From: Panagrolaimus kolymaensis
Lineage: Eukaryota > Nematoda > Chromadorea > Rhabditida > Panagrolaimidae
DNA length: 64,000 nucleotides
Direction of reading: 5' to 3'
NCBI GenBank assembly: GCA_028622995.1
Contig: JAJQJQ010000005.1
Location: 2,728,001-2,792,000 of the forward strand
A program made the position numbers and the translations under genes. Positions 22,000 to 33,869 of the stretch are shown in pieces. A model generated the notes under the pieces. It saw only the letters and a program-made list of their open reading frames with translations, was not told the DNA's origin and searched no databases. Position 1 is the first letter of the stretch; every line of letters begins with the position of its first letter.

Positions 22000-24009
22000 C
22001 TAATTTGTTCTCATAAATTGTTGAAAAGCTTTAAGAAAATGTGGCAAATTAAAAGTAAAATCTGAAGTAATTATAGCTGCATGAGGGACATATCCAACGT
22101 GGAGCTTCTCAAAATGGACTCCACAAATTGTTGGAAGTTGAAAGCCGCGTCGGTTAATTGCAAACCGAAGAGATTTTTGAATCTTCGGCCAAATTGTTTT
22201 AGGAATAATAAAATTTAATAGTTTTTGAGCTGTGGTTGAAAACATTCCAGTTAAAGCAACCTATAAATTAAAATTAAATAATAATTATTGGTTATTTAAA
22301 AAAAATAAGTACCTTGTAAATTTTAAAATCTACACCAGTTAATTGAATGTTACTAAAAACTCGAGAATGGCGAAATTCGGGTTTAAGAATAATTCGAAAA
22401 ACTCCATCAGCAACTAAAAGTTCATTGGATTTATTTAATCGATGAAAATGAGCACCAATCGATCCTTCTAAAACCATAACTATGCCATTTTGATGGATAG
22501 TTACATGAGGATGTCTGTAAAAAAAAAAGAAAGGGTTATGAGCCTTCTAGTAAATAAAGCAAAACTAACTCAGTAATATTAGCTTGTAAAATAATTTTAC
22601 ATCCGCCGCAAGCAAATCGTGCAACTGGTCGAAGATTTTTTGGGAGATGTCTAACAGTGTAAGTGTCTTCAAAGTAACCCAATGAATTTTCATGAACGTG
22701 GAAAAGAATGGAATTAAGAATATATTCATTTACAATCAAACCAAGCATCTAAAATTTATATTCCTTAAATTTCACAAATAAAGATGTTAATTATAGTTGG
22801 AACTTACCTGATCGCGAATTAAAGTAACATTAGAAATTTTGGATCTTTCAACATCAGCTTTTTCACCATTTAAAACAGCGCCACCATCAATACCAAAAAC
22901 AACGTCCTGCAAAGTAAAATGTTTTATTTATGCTAATTTAAGCTCGATTTTTTTTTACTTTTTTCGAGAAGGTTAATGGATATTTTAAAGACAAATCTGG
23001 AGTCCAAGTTCCAATGGATTTAAGTTGATCGCCTAATCCATCGAGGGCGTCTTCGACCTCATCATCTTCATTTTCTGCTTCATTTTTAGTTTCAGCTGAG
23101 CCACCAAAATAATCACTACAAAATCCAATATCAGAATTTGCTTGAGAGGGAACCGATGTGGATGAAGCTATTGGTGGTGCACCAGTGCCACTTTTTTGAG
23201 TTTTTTCCAGAATCTAAAAGCTTCATATTTTAAAACAATGACTTTTTATTTTTCTGGATTACTTTTTGTTGGTGCATTTCAAAGAAGGCATTTAGCATTT
23301 CAGGAAGTTCACAAATTTTATCTTTGATTGTTGTTTCAAATGTGTCACCAATCATATCCGAAAGGGAATTGAGGAAATCTGAATCTTCACTGCCCGTAAA
23401 ATTAAGAACTACAGGTACATGGCCATGGCAACGAGTTACCTAAAAACAATAATTAATTTCGTTTAGTAACCGTCAAATTTTTTCCTTTAGATTTAACCTT
23501 ACCGTGATATTATTTCGATCATCACCAAGATCTCTTTTAATGTTAACATCAAGATGAATTGTCCAATTTTTTACAATCACAGACATATGAGATTCAGCTG
23601 TAACAAATGCATCAATCGTGGATTCACCTTCAATTTCCAAATATGGAATTAACAAAGTTGCATTAATTCCAGTTTGATCAATAAAAATTGCAGAAATATT
23701 TGGTTTTTCCATTTGAGTAATAATAAAATTTTCTCCTTTAAAATTTGTTACTTCAACTTTGGGTAAAATCATTCCAGTTAAAATTAATGGCAAAGCTTCG
23801 GATGCAAGCGAAGTCAAATAATTTACACCTTTTTGCGACATACGAAAGTATATTCCAGATGATTGAGATTGTGGATCATTAATAATAACTTCATCATAAA
23901 GGCTTTTAAAAGCTGACGATGGAGTGTCATCTGCTGCTGCTGTGGCGGAATTAGCAAAATTAAAAACTATTAAAAATAATACCAAAATAAGCAATTTTAT
24001 TAAATACAT
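22000..24009 (-). CDS. BPI/LBP family lipid-binding secreted protein
   Basis: Seven exons (24009-23503, 23439-23263, 23213-22959, 22906-22808, 22748-22570, 22514-22313, 22260-22000) give 559 residues, near the family length with an added linker. It opens with a signal peptide (residues 1-22, LLILVLFLIVFNFANSA). The N-terminal barrel domain shows GIYFRMSQKGVNYLTSLA, the usual start of BPI-fold proteins, and a conserved Cys pair is probable (VTRCHGH and DKICELP). The C-terminal domain ends in GVHFEKLHVGYVPHAAII. Between the domains lies a low-complexity acidic Ser/Glu-rich insert (about 230-290) not typical of the vertebrate family. The relatives bind lipids or lipopolysaccharide; nematode members such as NRF-5 act in lipid transport. 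Function here is inferred from family only. Confidence 0.88.
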
Positions 24010-24614
24010 TTTTTAAACCAGGACATCAACAAATTTGAGAACAAACAGCTTAGAAAAATAGTAACTAAACTTTTTTAAGTTTCAATCGAAGAAAGAAAGA
24101 AAGAAAAAACAGAACGTTGCTATTTTTTAATCGATTTTTGACCCGATAAAATAAAAATGAATGATGATCGAAGCAAAAACAGCCGTGTGTCTCTTCCATT
24201 GCTTTTTATCCCGGATATTAAAAAACGAAGCTTAGAGTTTTAAAATCTTTTGATGAAAAAGCTAAACATAAGTTTTTTTCTATATACTTGGCAAAACTTT
24301 TTAAACCTTCTATAGTGTCTATCAACGCGTCCATACATATACAAGAGAAGCTACCAATATGAAAAGTAAAAAGATTTATATTGTTATAATTTTATTTACT
24401 TTTTATTTTGTGTGTTAGAAACTTTATAAACACATGCGAGCAATATAAAAAATAATTTTGTTAATTCTTCTTGTTCGTTAAATGTTTGATTCTTTTCCGA
24501 AATTTTATTTTATCATATTTAAAATTTATACGTATTAAAAAAAATCATTTAAAAGCAAAAAATATGTACATCCATGAGCAAATTAATTTTTTACACAAGT
24601 TTTTTTGTTGTTAA
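24010..24614. other. Intergenic between LBP and TIL genes
   Basis: LBP promoter side and 3' flank of the TIL gene. AT-rich; no ORF, repeat or RNA gene recognised. Confidence 0.45.
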
Positions 24615-25150
24615 CTAACAAGAAAGAACGGAAACGCATTGATTATTTAAATTTCGAACAAAACCAAGATTACATTGGCATCCAGCGACGCAAGGTTGGG
24701 TACAAGCGGGCTAAAATAAAATTGTCAAATCATTTTTCATTAAATTTTTAGGAGCAGAAACTTACAAGTTTATTCGTGCAAGTTGGAGGGCAAGCTGTAC
24801 CACAATCTTGCCAAAGTTCATTTAATCCACAAGTTCTTGGTACTCCAGCAATTCCATTTCCAACTCCAAGTTGTCCTGGGTAACCAACATTTCCAATTCC
24901 TCCTAATTGACCAGGCAAGCCAACACCAACTTGGCCAGGTAAAGCGCCACCAATTTGTCCAACTCCTAGCTGTCCTTGATAACCAACTTGACCAGGTATG
25001 GTTCCAAGTTGACCTGATACTCCAACAAGTTGGGCATTAGCTAAAAAATGGATTTTAATGAGACTATTTGAATGGCAGTGGCAAAGACTTACTCATAGAA
25101 AGAATGGCAATCAAATAAACAACAATGGCAGCAAAGTTAAGTTTCATCAT
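24615..25150 (-). CDS. Secreted TIL-domain (trypsin inhibitor-like) protein with Gly/Gln repeats
   Basis: Three exons (25150-25093, 25040-24766, 24710-24615) encode 142 residues. A signal peptide (about 1-21) is followed by a Gly/Gln/Pro-rich segment of repeated GQLG/GQVG units (about 24-85). The C-terminal ~55 residues contain ten cysteines in TIL-domain order (CGLNELWQDCGTACPPTC, then CTQPCVAGCQCNLGF, and two final Cys). TIL domains are small disulphide-rich serine protease inhibitors or extracellular modules. The repeated Gly-rich section suggests a matrix, cuticle or secreted-surface location. The inhibitory loop cannot be assigned with confidence. A TATA-like box lies ~80 bp upstream of the ATG. 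Confidence 0.88.
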
Positions 25151-25892
25151 TTTATTATTTTTTATTAAACACTTTTTTCTAATATTTCAAATCACAATGG
25201 ATTGATGGAAATTATAAAAAAGTTTTAACTTTTATACCTTTTTAAAACTTCAAAAAAACTTTTTTTCTCGAAAATATGTTTTTTAATTTTTAAACTTTTA
25301 TTTAAAAAAAAAACATATTTTTGATTCATTGTTTTAGAAAAGAGAAATAAAATAACTCATATTTTTGTAAGACAAATATTTTGTTACAGAAACAGACAAA
25401 TCCTCTTTCCTAAGGGATATCCAAAAGTAATAAACATGACTGTTTTATGTTTATCCTTTTGGTCAATAAACAAAAAGTAAAAAAGCTTCAATTTAATATA
25501 GTTCCCTTGTTTTTCCTTCCAATTATTTTTATTTTTCGGTATAATTTAATTAATAAAAACTGAAAAAACAAAAATTTTACTTTGAAAATTCTTAATTTTT
25601 TTGTTGTTGTAAAGTTTTAAGTTTCCACGAAGTTGTTGTTTAATTGTTTTTCATAGGTGAATGTTGTTTTCATCTGATTAGTCAGAGGATAATCTTCCTA
25701 CAACATGGATATTAAAAAACACAAACATGGGTAAAAAATCAAAAAACTATTTTCGAAATTCCAATGTGCTTTGATTTCGGGAAATTGATTACTCGATAGC
25801 AAGACTTCGAGAAAATATGAATTTTATTTTATAAATGAAAACAAACAAATATTTAGATTATGACTTTTTTATTTATTTCAAATTAGTTCAAA
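25151..25892. other. Intergenic between TIL and lipase 1 genes
   Basis: Contains the TIL promoter and the 3' flank of the lipase gene; otherwise AT-rich with no features seen. Confidence 0.45.
25229..25237 (-). promoter_or_regulatory. TATA-like box of the TIL-domain gene
   Basis: GGTATAAAAG on the minus strand, about 80 bp before the ATG at 25150, a spacing seen at several short genes in this window. Confidence 0.5.
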
Positions 25893-26814
25893 TTAAGGTT
25901 TTCCAGATGGTACACATTCATGATTGCCCAAATAATTTCTAACACCAAAATATTCGCCATGGTCACTCCATGTTGGATTTAAAACACTATCGCTGCATTT
26001 TGTGCTTTCTTCTTCAGCGCAAAGAATATATGGATCTCCTTTTGCCATGTTATTATTGTACCAAACTTCCGATTGATGATGGGTGTAATCCTTCAAACCT
26101 TTATCAGGCATATGTGATACGATATCCCAATGATGAACGATTCGATAAGCCTCTGGGACAAGTTTTGGATAATTATCAGCAAAAGCTTTGTCTCCGACTC
26201 GAGGTTGACCATATGTGTAAAGAAATAATCTGTCTTTTGGAACAACTTTGGTGGCAGAAAGACTAGCTGCATTGATCGAAGCAAGAGCTGCACCAAGAGA
26301 ATGTCCTGCGACAATGGTATTATAAGTTGGATATTTATTTTTGAGTTTCAAATAAGCATCTTTCATTCCTGCATTCCATAAAAGATTGTATCCGTTATAA
26401 AAATAACCATTAACATTTCCACCACCAACAAATGTAATCAATGGATGCGTTAAAGTGTAATTTGTTTCAGCTTGAACTTCTTGATCACTTATTGAACCAC
26501 GATAAACAATGGCAACCAATTTTAAGGAATGAATAGCAACGACATAACCGGAACATGAATATTTGGAGCTGATGGTATCACATTTTACTGTAGTTTGGAC
26601 TCCAAACTGAAACAATGACGATAATTATCAGTTAAGTTTAACTTCAAAAACTTACTTCATAATCATTTCCCAAAGTATTGCTAATACATTTTTCAACTCC
26701 ATGATTATATGCATCAACGGTAATGGGCCAAATATAATTTCGAGCTAGACTTTCATTATATGCACAATTTCCAAAACTTACCGACACCAACAAAATCAAG
26801 CTTTTCAATAACAT
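25893..26814 (-). CDS. Secreted class 3 (fungal-type) lipase, copy 1
   Basis: Two exons, 26814-26656 and 26606-25893, give 290 residues. A signal peptide (1-17, LLKSLILLVSVSFG) indicates secretion. The alpha/beta-hydrolase class 3 lipase domain shows the nucleophile elbow AGHSLGAA with Ser156, the block YTYGQPRVGDKAF, a candidate acid in VHHWDIVSHMP, and later histidines (HHQSEVWY). The enzyme should hydrolyse acyl esters of glycerides; nematodes have many such secreted gut lipases. It is a tandem paralogue of the next gene, with the same exon break after the first ~55 residues and the same C-terminal SDHGEYFG-type ending, but lacks the last intron of copy 2. Confidence 0.92.
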
Positions 26815-27322
26815 ATTTTTTTACTCGCCTGTTATTCACAAAAAAGTAATTTTCTTTGGTTTCTGTGAACTTTCAAGAAAGTACTTTGATAGACCTTGAA
26901 AGATAAGAAGCTGGTGACAATCGTCATCAAAACACACATTCCATATTTTTATTGGGTGTTCAGAAAAATAATAAAATAAAGGAGATCCGTTTGACTTTGG
27001 ACTTTAGTGTTGTAAAAATTGTATAAGTTTTAGGTGGAAGATATCATAAAGTTGCAAATTGCAACAGTAATCATAACTTTTTGAGATTTTAAAACCAAAT
27101 AACTACAGTATTATCTTTTTTTGCCTTGAATGTAAATTATTTTTTTCAAACTTTGAAGTTAAACATTATTTATTTTTTTATCAACCTTTCTATTTTTTTG
27201 CTATTGAATTTAAAAAAATTGCAGATATCTTTATTATTATAATTTCCAGTTATTATTATTTAAGAAATTTTTTTATTATACTGACACTCATGATGTTGTT
27301 GAACACGTTTCAGGTTAATTTT
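26815..27322. other. Intergenic between the two lipase genes
   Basis: About 500 bp spacer holding the promoter of lipase 1 and the 3' UTR of lipase 2. A GATA-type motif (AGATAAGA, near 26904) could reflect intestinal expression, by analogy with nematode gut genes. Nothing else seen. Confidence 0.4.
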
Positions 27323-28299
27323 TTAAAGCTTGATGCATCCATTTAACGCAAATTTAATGTTTGCACCGAAGTAAATGTCATGATCCTAAAAAAATGTTTT
27401 TTGCTTATTTATGCTTTTATAAATAAAATTTTATACCGCCCAAATCAATTCCTTTTCACTATTACTACAAGTTGACCCTTCATCTTCATCACATTCAACA
27501 TAAGTATCACCTCGTTTCATATCATTATTATACCAAATTTCATTTTTATGATGATAATACCCAAACATTCCTTTCAAAGGTAAATGCGGAACCATATCAT
27601 GAGCATGAATAACGCGATAAACAATAGGAAGTAATGAATCGATTGCTGAAGCATAATCTTTATTCCCAACTCTTGGTTCACCAAATGTGTATAATATTAT
27701 TTTATTAGGTGGAAAATAACTCAATTTACTGATAGTTCCCCCAGCAATTGAAGCCATGGCAGCACCAAGCGAGTGTCCGGTAACCCATAGGGAATAATCG
27801 GTGTGTCGATTTTTAAAAGTCAAAAATGCATCCTTCATTCCGCTAATCCATATTTTATTGAAAGCGTTTGAAAAATATGGATTCGCTTTACCACCACCAA
27901 TAAAATCCACTGGAGCTTGAGTGACAGTATCAATGAACTCTGCTGGCAATTCACCGTGGCCTGAAGTTCCTCGAAATGACATTATGATGGCTTTATTCGA
28001 AGCTGATGCTGCGAGAAATCCAGAACAAGTGTCATTATTTCCTGTATCATCACATATTACAGTATATTGACCAATTAACTTAAAAATGGACTTTGATTAA
28101 AAAATATTTTAGCTCCTAACCTGCTTACTTGACCGTCACTAATTGTATCAGCAATGCATTTTTGTGGAACAGAAGAAAAAGCTGTAACAGCCATGGGATA
28201 TAATATTGTCCTTGCCAGTGTATCATTATATGTTACAGCAGCATTTAAAAAATGAAAAATACAAAAAATCAGAACCGCTAAAAATGATTTGGACACCAT
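27323..28299 (-). CDS. Secreted class 3 (fungal-type) lipase, copy 2
   Basis: Three exons (28299-28129, 28078-27437, 27385-27323) give 291 residues. The start at 28299 is chosen because it opens a clean signal peptide (SFLAVLIFCIFHFLNAA); the longer frame upstream lacks this. The lipase core has TGHSLGAA with Ser160, YTFGEPRVGNKDYA, and VIHAHDMVPHLP, matching copy 1. The last exon (DHDIYFGANI...) is recovered only by splicing and restores the C-terminal block seen in copy 1. Likely function is extracellular lipid hydrolysis. The tandem arrangement and shared first-intron position indicate local duplication. Confidence 0.92.
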
Positions 28300-28845
28300 T
28301 TTTTGCAAAAGCAAGGAAGAAACAATAAAATAGAAGAAAAGCTTTTTCCAAAGCAAAAACCCTTTTATATGCTTCAAACAACATCTCTGTTATCAACAAA
28401 AAAAAACAAAGCAAAAAAGTAAATGAAGGATGTAGGTTGCTTGCGGTAATCAATGAAAAAAATATATTTTTTATGGGACCAAAGAATAAAAATGTTTAAA
28501 ATCATCTAAATTTTTAGCTTTTCATAAATAATTATTATTATTCATGCACTTGCCACCTATGTAACAACCTTTAAAACTTTTCGAATACCAAAATATTTTC
28601 CCAAATTTGCTAAACCTTTAACCAACCTAAAAACTACTTTATTCCATTACTTATCACATCTAAACCCTACAACATCTCTATTATTATAACCTTTTTTCTT
28701 ACACTTGAAAAAGGATACAAAAGCAAAAAAAGTATTGCAAACATAAATTGAAAGATGAATAAAGCTGTTTATCGACAATGAAATTCAGAGTTAGTTCAAA
28801 AATGCGCAAAAATGAGTAAAATTGGCGGCGATATCGTGCCATGGG
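28300..28845. other. Intergenic upstream of lipase 2
   Basis: Promoter region of lipase 2, then AT-rich spacer up to the foldback element. No other feature seen. Confidence 0.45.
28361..28370 (-). promoter_or_regulatory. TATA box of lipase copy 2
   Basis: ATATAAAAGG on the minus strand, 62 bp before the chosen ATG at 28299. The spacing supports that start. Confidence 0.55.
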
Positions 28846-29762
28846 CAATAACTACGGTAAATAGACACTTAGTTATGCCCACTTAGTTATGACCAGTTAG
28901 TTATGCCCACTTAGTTATTTGGGACACTTAGTTATTTGGGTCACTTAGTTATGCCCGTTTAGTTATGGATTTGGGTGGTAATCCCAAAGCCATTTACAAA
29001 AAATTTCAAAAATTTATTTTTTTATGCAAATTTGATAAAACTTCGATTCTGAGAATAGGCTAATTTTTTTAAATCTTTGTGTCAAATATAAAGATAAGAC
29101 TCAGAAGAAAGCTAACACCTCAAACACTAAAATTTATGCAAATTTTGATTACTAATCTCTTTTCTAATCGCACAACTTCATATCTCAGCCACTGAAACCC
29201 AATCCTTAACTAATAAATGGTTGAAATTTTTGAAAATCTGAAATTAGCATAATTATGATGCTTGGATTAATGACATACATAATTTAAATGATAGCCTTTC
29301 AATTCGATTAAGATTTTTAAAAACTTTCATAATCCTTAAATATCGCCCATTCCTTTGTTGATTAATCAATGGGCATAAAATAGCAAGTTAGTAATAAAGT
29401 CAAACCAAAAAGAACCTTAATGAACGAATGAATTTGAAGTTAATAGCTAAATTCAGGAAACCTCTTAGAGAAATTTGACAATCATATTTGACGTCTCTTG
29501 GAGAATGATGTAACAAAAATTTTTCCATAACGAAGTGAGATTTTCTCATGTTACAAGAGCCAAAAAAAGTTTAAAAAATAAGCTAACTTATTTTTAACGT
29601 AACTCTTAATTGTAATATCCATAACTAAATGGGCATAACTAACTGTCCCAAATAACTAAGTGACCCAAATAACTAAACGGGATAACTAACTGTCCCACTT
29701 GATAACTAAGTGGGCATAACTAAATGGGCAAATAACTAAGTGGGCCGCTGTCCAATAACTAC
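28846..29762. mobile_element. Foldback/MITE-like element with arms of short repeats
   Basis: The left arm (about 28863-28967) is a run of seven 13-17-nt units built on the core CACTTAGTTAT. The right arm (29631-29745) is the same kind of array in reverse orientation (ATAACTAAGTG core, about eight units). The direct repeat CAATAACTAC occurs at 28846-28855 and 29753-29762 and may be a target-site duplication, though it resembles the arm motif itself. The 660-bp interior has no ORF. The element is non-autonomous; no transposase is nearby, so its superfamily is unknown. Confidence 0.7.
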
Positions 29763-29809
29763 AGTATCTTCCTTTTCTTTTCCCTTTTTTTGTTGTTCGA
29801 TAGAAAATC

Positions 29810-29859
29810 AAAGAAAAAAGCAGCATTCTTTTTTAAAGAAAAAAGCAGCATTCTTTTTT
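29810..29859. repeat. Tandem duplication of a 25-bp word
   Basis: AAAGAAAAAAGCAGCATTC plus a T-run occurs twice back to back, just outside the right end of the foldback element and upstream of the next gene. Confidence 0.8.
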
Positions 29860-30048
29860 CTCTTCTCCAAAACGACGTAAACTTGCTGCATTTAAAATTT
29901 GCATACGATTGAATTTTCATTCATTCTTATTTTCTAAGATGCTTTCACATTTCTCGCCATCTCATTTCATCAAATCATTTCGTCCTTTCATCAAGCTGTT
30001 TCGTCGTTTTCTTGGATATCAATCAAATCTTCTTCAACTCAATCAAAG

Positions 30049-32058
30049 ATGCGTCGCTTATGGCTTCTTGGGCTCTTATTCCTTTTTGTGATGGATACAA
30101 ATGTTTTTGGTGTAACGTTTGAATCTGGTACTCCTCCTGAAAGATATTTTGCTTTAACCAATGATTGCAGATTTGTTCTTGCTAAAAGTGACATTGAACT
30201 TCAAACAAAGGTTAATCAATTACCTGTTTCAACGTAAGTTTCGTTTCCTTCTGTTTTGAACTATATTTTATATTGATCTTATGCTTTTCCATTGCTTTTG
30301 TTTTTATTCCTTCGCATGTGTGTATTCCTTTGTAATACATTCTCTATATACTAATAATAGCTAAACCATTCACTTGTTTATCTTTTTAGAAGCAAGCCAT
30401 GTGAAAAAGCTCAAATGGTCGTTGTTAGAAAGGATGGTGCTCCAATTACTCATGTCATGGTATTTATTCCTGACAAACAATATACTCTTAAGGTCTTTGG
30501 CATTGCTCTTTTTGATGATCTAATGGGAAAACCGGCAATGGATATCAATGATGAGCTTGAAATCATTGACTATAGCTATATTTTATCAAAAACTCGCTGC
30601 AAATTTGATCCTGATCATCTCCAAGTTGGCTTTGATGTTAATATTCTTCATATGGTTGTTCGATGTGATTCTGCAAAGTCGAAGAAATCTTGGTTGGCAT
30701 TATTACGTAATCAAATTGTATTCGATTACAAAACCGTCTTCACTCCTTCTTCATTCATCGTTCAATTTGATTATATGCCACTTAGCTCTCATCCAGATTT
30801 TTCTAAGGCTCCTCCTGTTTTTAAAAGTTTAACCAAACTTGCTTTTGCTCCTGTCAATTATGAATTAGCAAAGAAAGCTCCTCGTGATTCTTTTGTTATT
30901 CGGTACAATCCAAACGTAAAAGTAAGTTTGTTAAATTATCATAAAAAATATTTTGAAATCGTGGAAAACACTGATTGGAACAAACTTATAAAAACTTAAA
31001 TTTTTTAGCTCTTTTACTTTACATAATTTTTTAGGTTTCAACTGTTCCTGGTGATCCTTACTCTGAAATCGAATATTTGGCAACTGCATTGCATGATATC
31101 AGCGGTTTTACTGGCCAAACACCTGTTGCTAAAGAAAAGATCTATGGATTGAATGCTCGCACAATTCTAAGCCTTAACTTCTTATCACCTCAAACATTTG
31201 TTGCTAAAATCAATCCAAGTACTTTCCATTTTGGTTTTCTCGATGATATTAATGTTGATGAACCTTCAAAGCTCTTTTTTGAAGTTCATTCTGAATTGGA
31301 AAACGGTTTGGACATTATCTTTAATAAGGATGTCGTTGCTGTCGGTTGTGAACCATCGCCAACCAAAGGAAAACGTATTAATAATGATACTGTAACTTTT
31401 TGGAAGTTTAGAACAATTTCTGATCCAACTCTTCATGATACTGTAGCAACTTCTGTTGATTGTAAATATGTAGAAACTAACGAGACCTATACCAAATGTC
31501 TTGAACGCCAAGGAGGGTATGTTAATCTTTGAAAAGAATCTTTTACTTTTGTGATTTTTTTAATGACTTAAATTTTTTAGGCTTCATACCACCTTGATTG
31601 TTCTTTATGTTCTTTTGGGTTTTGAATTCCTCATCATCTTGGTTACTTTGGCAATCTTTAGTCTTTGCATCTTCCAACAACGCAAGCGTCAACGTAAACA
31701 TCGTGAAAAGAAAGCTGCTCGTCGTCAAGGCAAACATCGAAAGCCTCAAAAGAAGGATGAAACTGATCCAACAACAAACAAGAGCATGGAAACCCATTCC
31801 AAGAAGCCTAATGAAAATTCCAAGAAGGATAACAAGAATAATTCTAAGACTGAAAACAAGAATGAATCCAAGAAGGAAAAAATCAAGGTTGGCTCCAAAG
31901 AAGATAAGAAGCATGAATCCAAGAAGGATAAGAAGCATGAATCCAAGAAGGAAAATAAGCATGAATCCAAGAGAGATAAGAAGGATAAAAAACAAGAATC
32001 CAAGAAGGATAAGAAACATAAAAACAAGCCAGGCGATGATGAAATCAAAGTCGAATAA
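30049..32058 (+). CDS. Type I membrane protein with Lys-rich repetitive cytoplasmic tail
   Basis: Four exons (30049-30233, 30390-30921, 31035-31516, 31581-32058) give 558 residues. The start is placed at the signal peptide RRLWLLGLLFLFVMDTNVFG. The ectodomain (about 22-400) has a few conserved-looking Cys (DCRF, SKPCEK, TRCKFDP, VRCDS, DCKYV, KCLE) and no family I recognise. A single membrane segment lies at about 404-428 (LIVLYVLLGFEFLIILVTLAIF). The tail (430-558) is extremely Lys-rich and repeats units close to ESKKDKKH. The layout resembles nematode type I glycoproteins of unknown role. The repeated tail explains the long antisense and alternative ORFs in the same place, which are not genes. 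Confidence 0.82.
31863..32030. repeat. Coding 24-bp minisatellite
   Basis: Imperfect copies of GAATCCAAGAAGGATAAGA-type units in the last exon encode the ESKKDKKH repeats of the cytoplasmic tail. Unit number is likely variable. Confidence 0.75.
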
Positions 32059-32770
32059 TTTTATTTTCTTTTGTATGTGTTTTAATTTTATTTTAAACTG
32101 GTATTTATAAATAAAAAGATTTTTAAAATATTTCATTGTTGAATTGAGCATACATATGTGGTAAAGATGGAAGGAGTTTTAGCTAATTGGTTTGATTATG
32201 GTAATAACACATGTGTTGATTGCAGCAAACTTTGATGTTACCGATTTTGTCGAAGAATAATAATCTAAAAATATGATTACATAGTTTCTTGTTAGAGTTT
32301 AGTACACTCTTTGATCTTCCGAATTATAAGTATTTTATTTGTTCAAAGAAAATCGGAAAGTTGAAAAAAAAGCATTACAAAAACGTATTGTGTTAAATCA
32401 AAAATATAAGTTTTCTACGATGCTTTCTTTTGTTTTAAATTGTACCTTTTTTGCTGACTAATAATATATTTAATTTTTTTTGTTCGATGTTAAAGTTGTA
32501 GTTTCTAGATGACCTCTGTTTACAGCGTTTCTTTTTTTACTTTTTTTTTCACTCATCTAAAACCAAATTATATTTTGTGCATGTTAGCACAAAAGAAGCA
32601 CAAACACACGAAAGACATGCTGGAGACACGCGTGGACACACATGAAAAAAATGACTATAAAAAGGAGCTTCGTTGAGTCTCTGTTTTCAAAGTCACCCTT
32701 TTTTCTAAGTCTTCTTATTTTTATTTTTGTGAAAGGTTTATTCCATTTTAGTCAATACTCAACGCTGAAA
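32059..32770. other. Intergenic, GST promoter region
   Basis: Contains the 3' UTR of the membrane-protein gene (AATAAAAAG near 32109) and the GST promoter. A splice-acceptor-like TTCCATTTTAG at about 32750 lies 21 nt before the GST ATG and may receive a spliced leader or end a 5' UTR intron. Confidence 0.45.
32656..32664 (+). promoter_or_regulatory. TATA box of the GST gene
   Basis: CTATAAAAAGG about 110 bp before the GST ATG at 32771, followed by a pyrimidine-rich leader. Confidence 0.45.
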
Positions 32771-33517
32771 ATGGTTCAATACAAGTTGTATTATTTTGAT
32801 ATTCGTGGATTGGGAGAAACTGGCCGATTGATTTTTAATTATGCTAATATTCCATTTGAAGATAGCCGAATTAGTCAAGATGATTGGGCTAAAATTAAAC
32901 CAAGTAAGAAACTTTTCAAATTTTTTGTTTGAGAAAAAAGTTTTAAAATTTAAAAAAGAGCAAGTTTTTAAATAAAAAAATAGCCAACAAAATTATTTGA
33001 CAATTTTTAACCCATATAACTTTTTTTAGCAACTCCCACCGGCAAACTTCCTCTTCTTGAAGTTGATGGAAAGCAACTTCCTGAATCCGGCGCAATTTTC
33101 CGTTATCTCGCTAAACAATTTGGTCTAATTTCCAAAGATGATTGGGATAATGCTCAAATGGAATCAGCTATTGAATATTATAAAGATTTCATGGTTGATA
33201 TTCGTCCATACTTCTATGTTGCCCTTGGTCGTAAAGAAGGCGACAAAGATGATTTATACAAAAACACTTATCAGCCCGCTGCAGATAAAGTTTTTGGTCG
33301 ACTTGGAGATATTCTTTCCAAATCCTCTTCTGGCTTCCTCGCTAATAGTGGACTAACATGGGGCGATTTCATTCTCGCTGAAAGTACAGAAACCATCAAA
33401 GGTCTTGATTCTGAATTTGCTTCACGATATCCACACATGATTGAACATCAAAAAAAAGTTTATGCTGTTCCACAACTTCAAAAATATCTTAAAAGTCGTA
33501 AACCTTCCGCTGTCTAA
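32771..33517 (+). CDS. Sigma-class glutathione S-transferase
   Basis: Two exons (32771-32903, 33030-33517) give 206 residues, the standard nematode sigma GST length. The thioredoxin-like N-terminal domain shows YKLYYFDIRGLGETGR with the catalytic Tyr8 position, then TPTGKLPLLEVDGKQLPESGAI, where the cis-Pro and the ES pair bind glutathione. The all-helical C-terminal domain follows (FGLISKDDWDNAQMES; LTWGDFILAE). The enzyme conjugates glutathione to electrophiles and may also act as a prostaglandin-D-synthase-like enzyme, as other sigma GSTs do. It acts in the cytosol. Nothing abnormal in the frame. Confidence 0.95.
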
Positions 33518-33869
33518 AAAAAGCTTTTTTTTGCTTTAACTCTTTGATTGATCATATTTTTTCTGTAATTTAAAAGGGCTAAAACTTTCTTTAAAAATGA
33601 TTCATAGCTTTGCTTAACTTTTTTTATTTGTGTTTTATATTTTGTGCACAAATAAAATAAAAATTGCACCTGTGAAATTTTTTTATTTTTCAAGTTGCTA
33701 CAGCAACCACCAACAAAACAAAAATAATAAATTTAATTTAAAAAAAATGATGTAAAAATATTAAGATTTTAACTTTTTTTAGAAAACTTTTTTTATTATT
33801 AAAATTACCCGCTACAAATAAAGCTAAAAAAAACAATGCTAACAAACAACTTTAATTCTGCCTATAAAT
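33518..33869. other. Intergenic, convergent 3' ends
   Basis: Spacer between the GST stop and the stop of the PQ-loop gene. Polyadenylation-like AATAAAA near 33651. No gene seen. Confidence 0.5.

Noticed and set aside
31543..32151. Long minus-strand ORF (about 200 codons) rich in Leu, Ile and Phe
   Set aside because: Exact antisense of the Lys-rich repeat tail of the plus-strand membrane protein; hydrophobic content is a complement effect.
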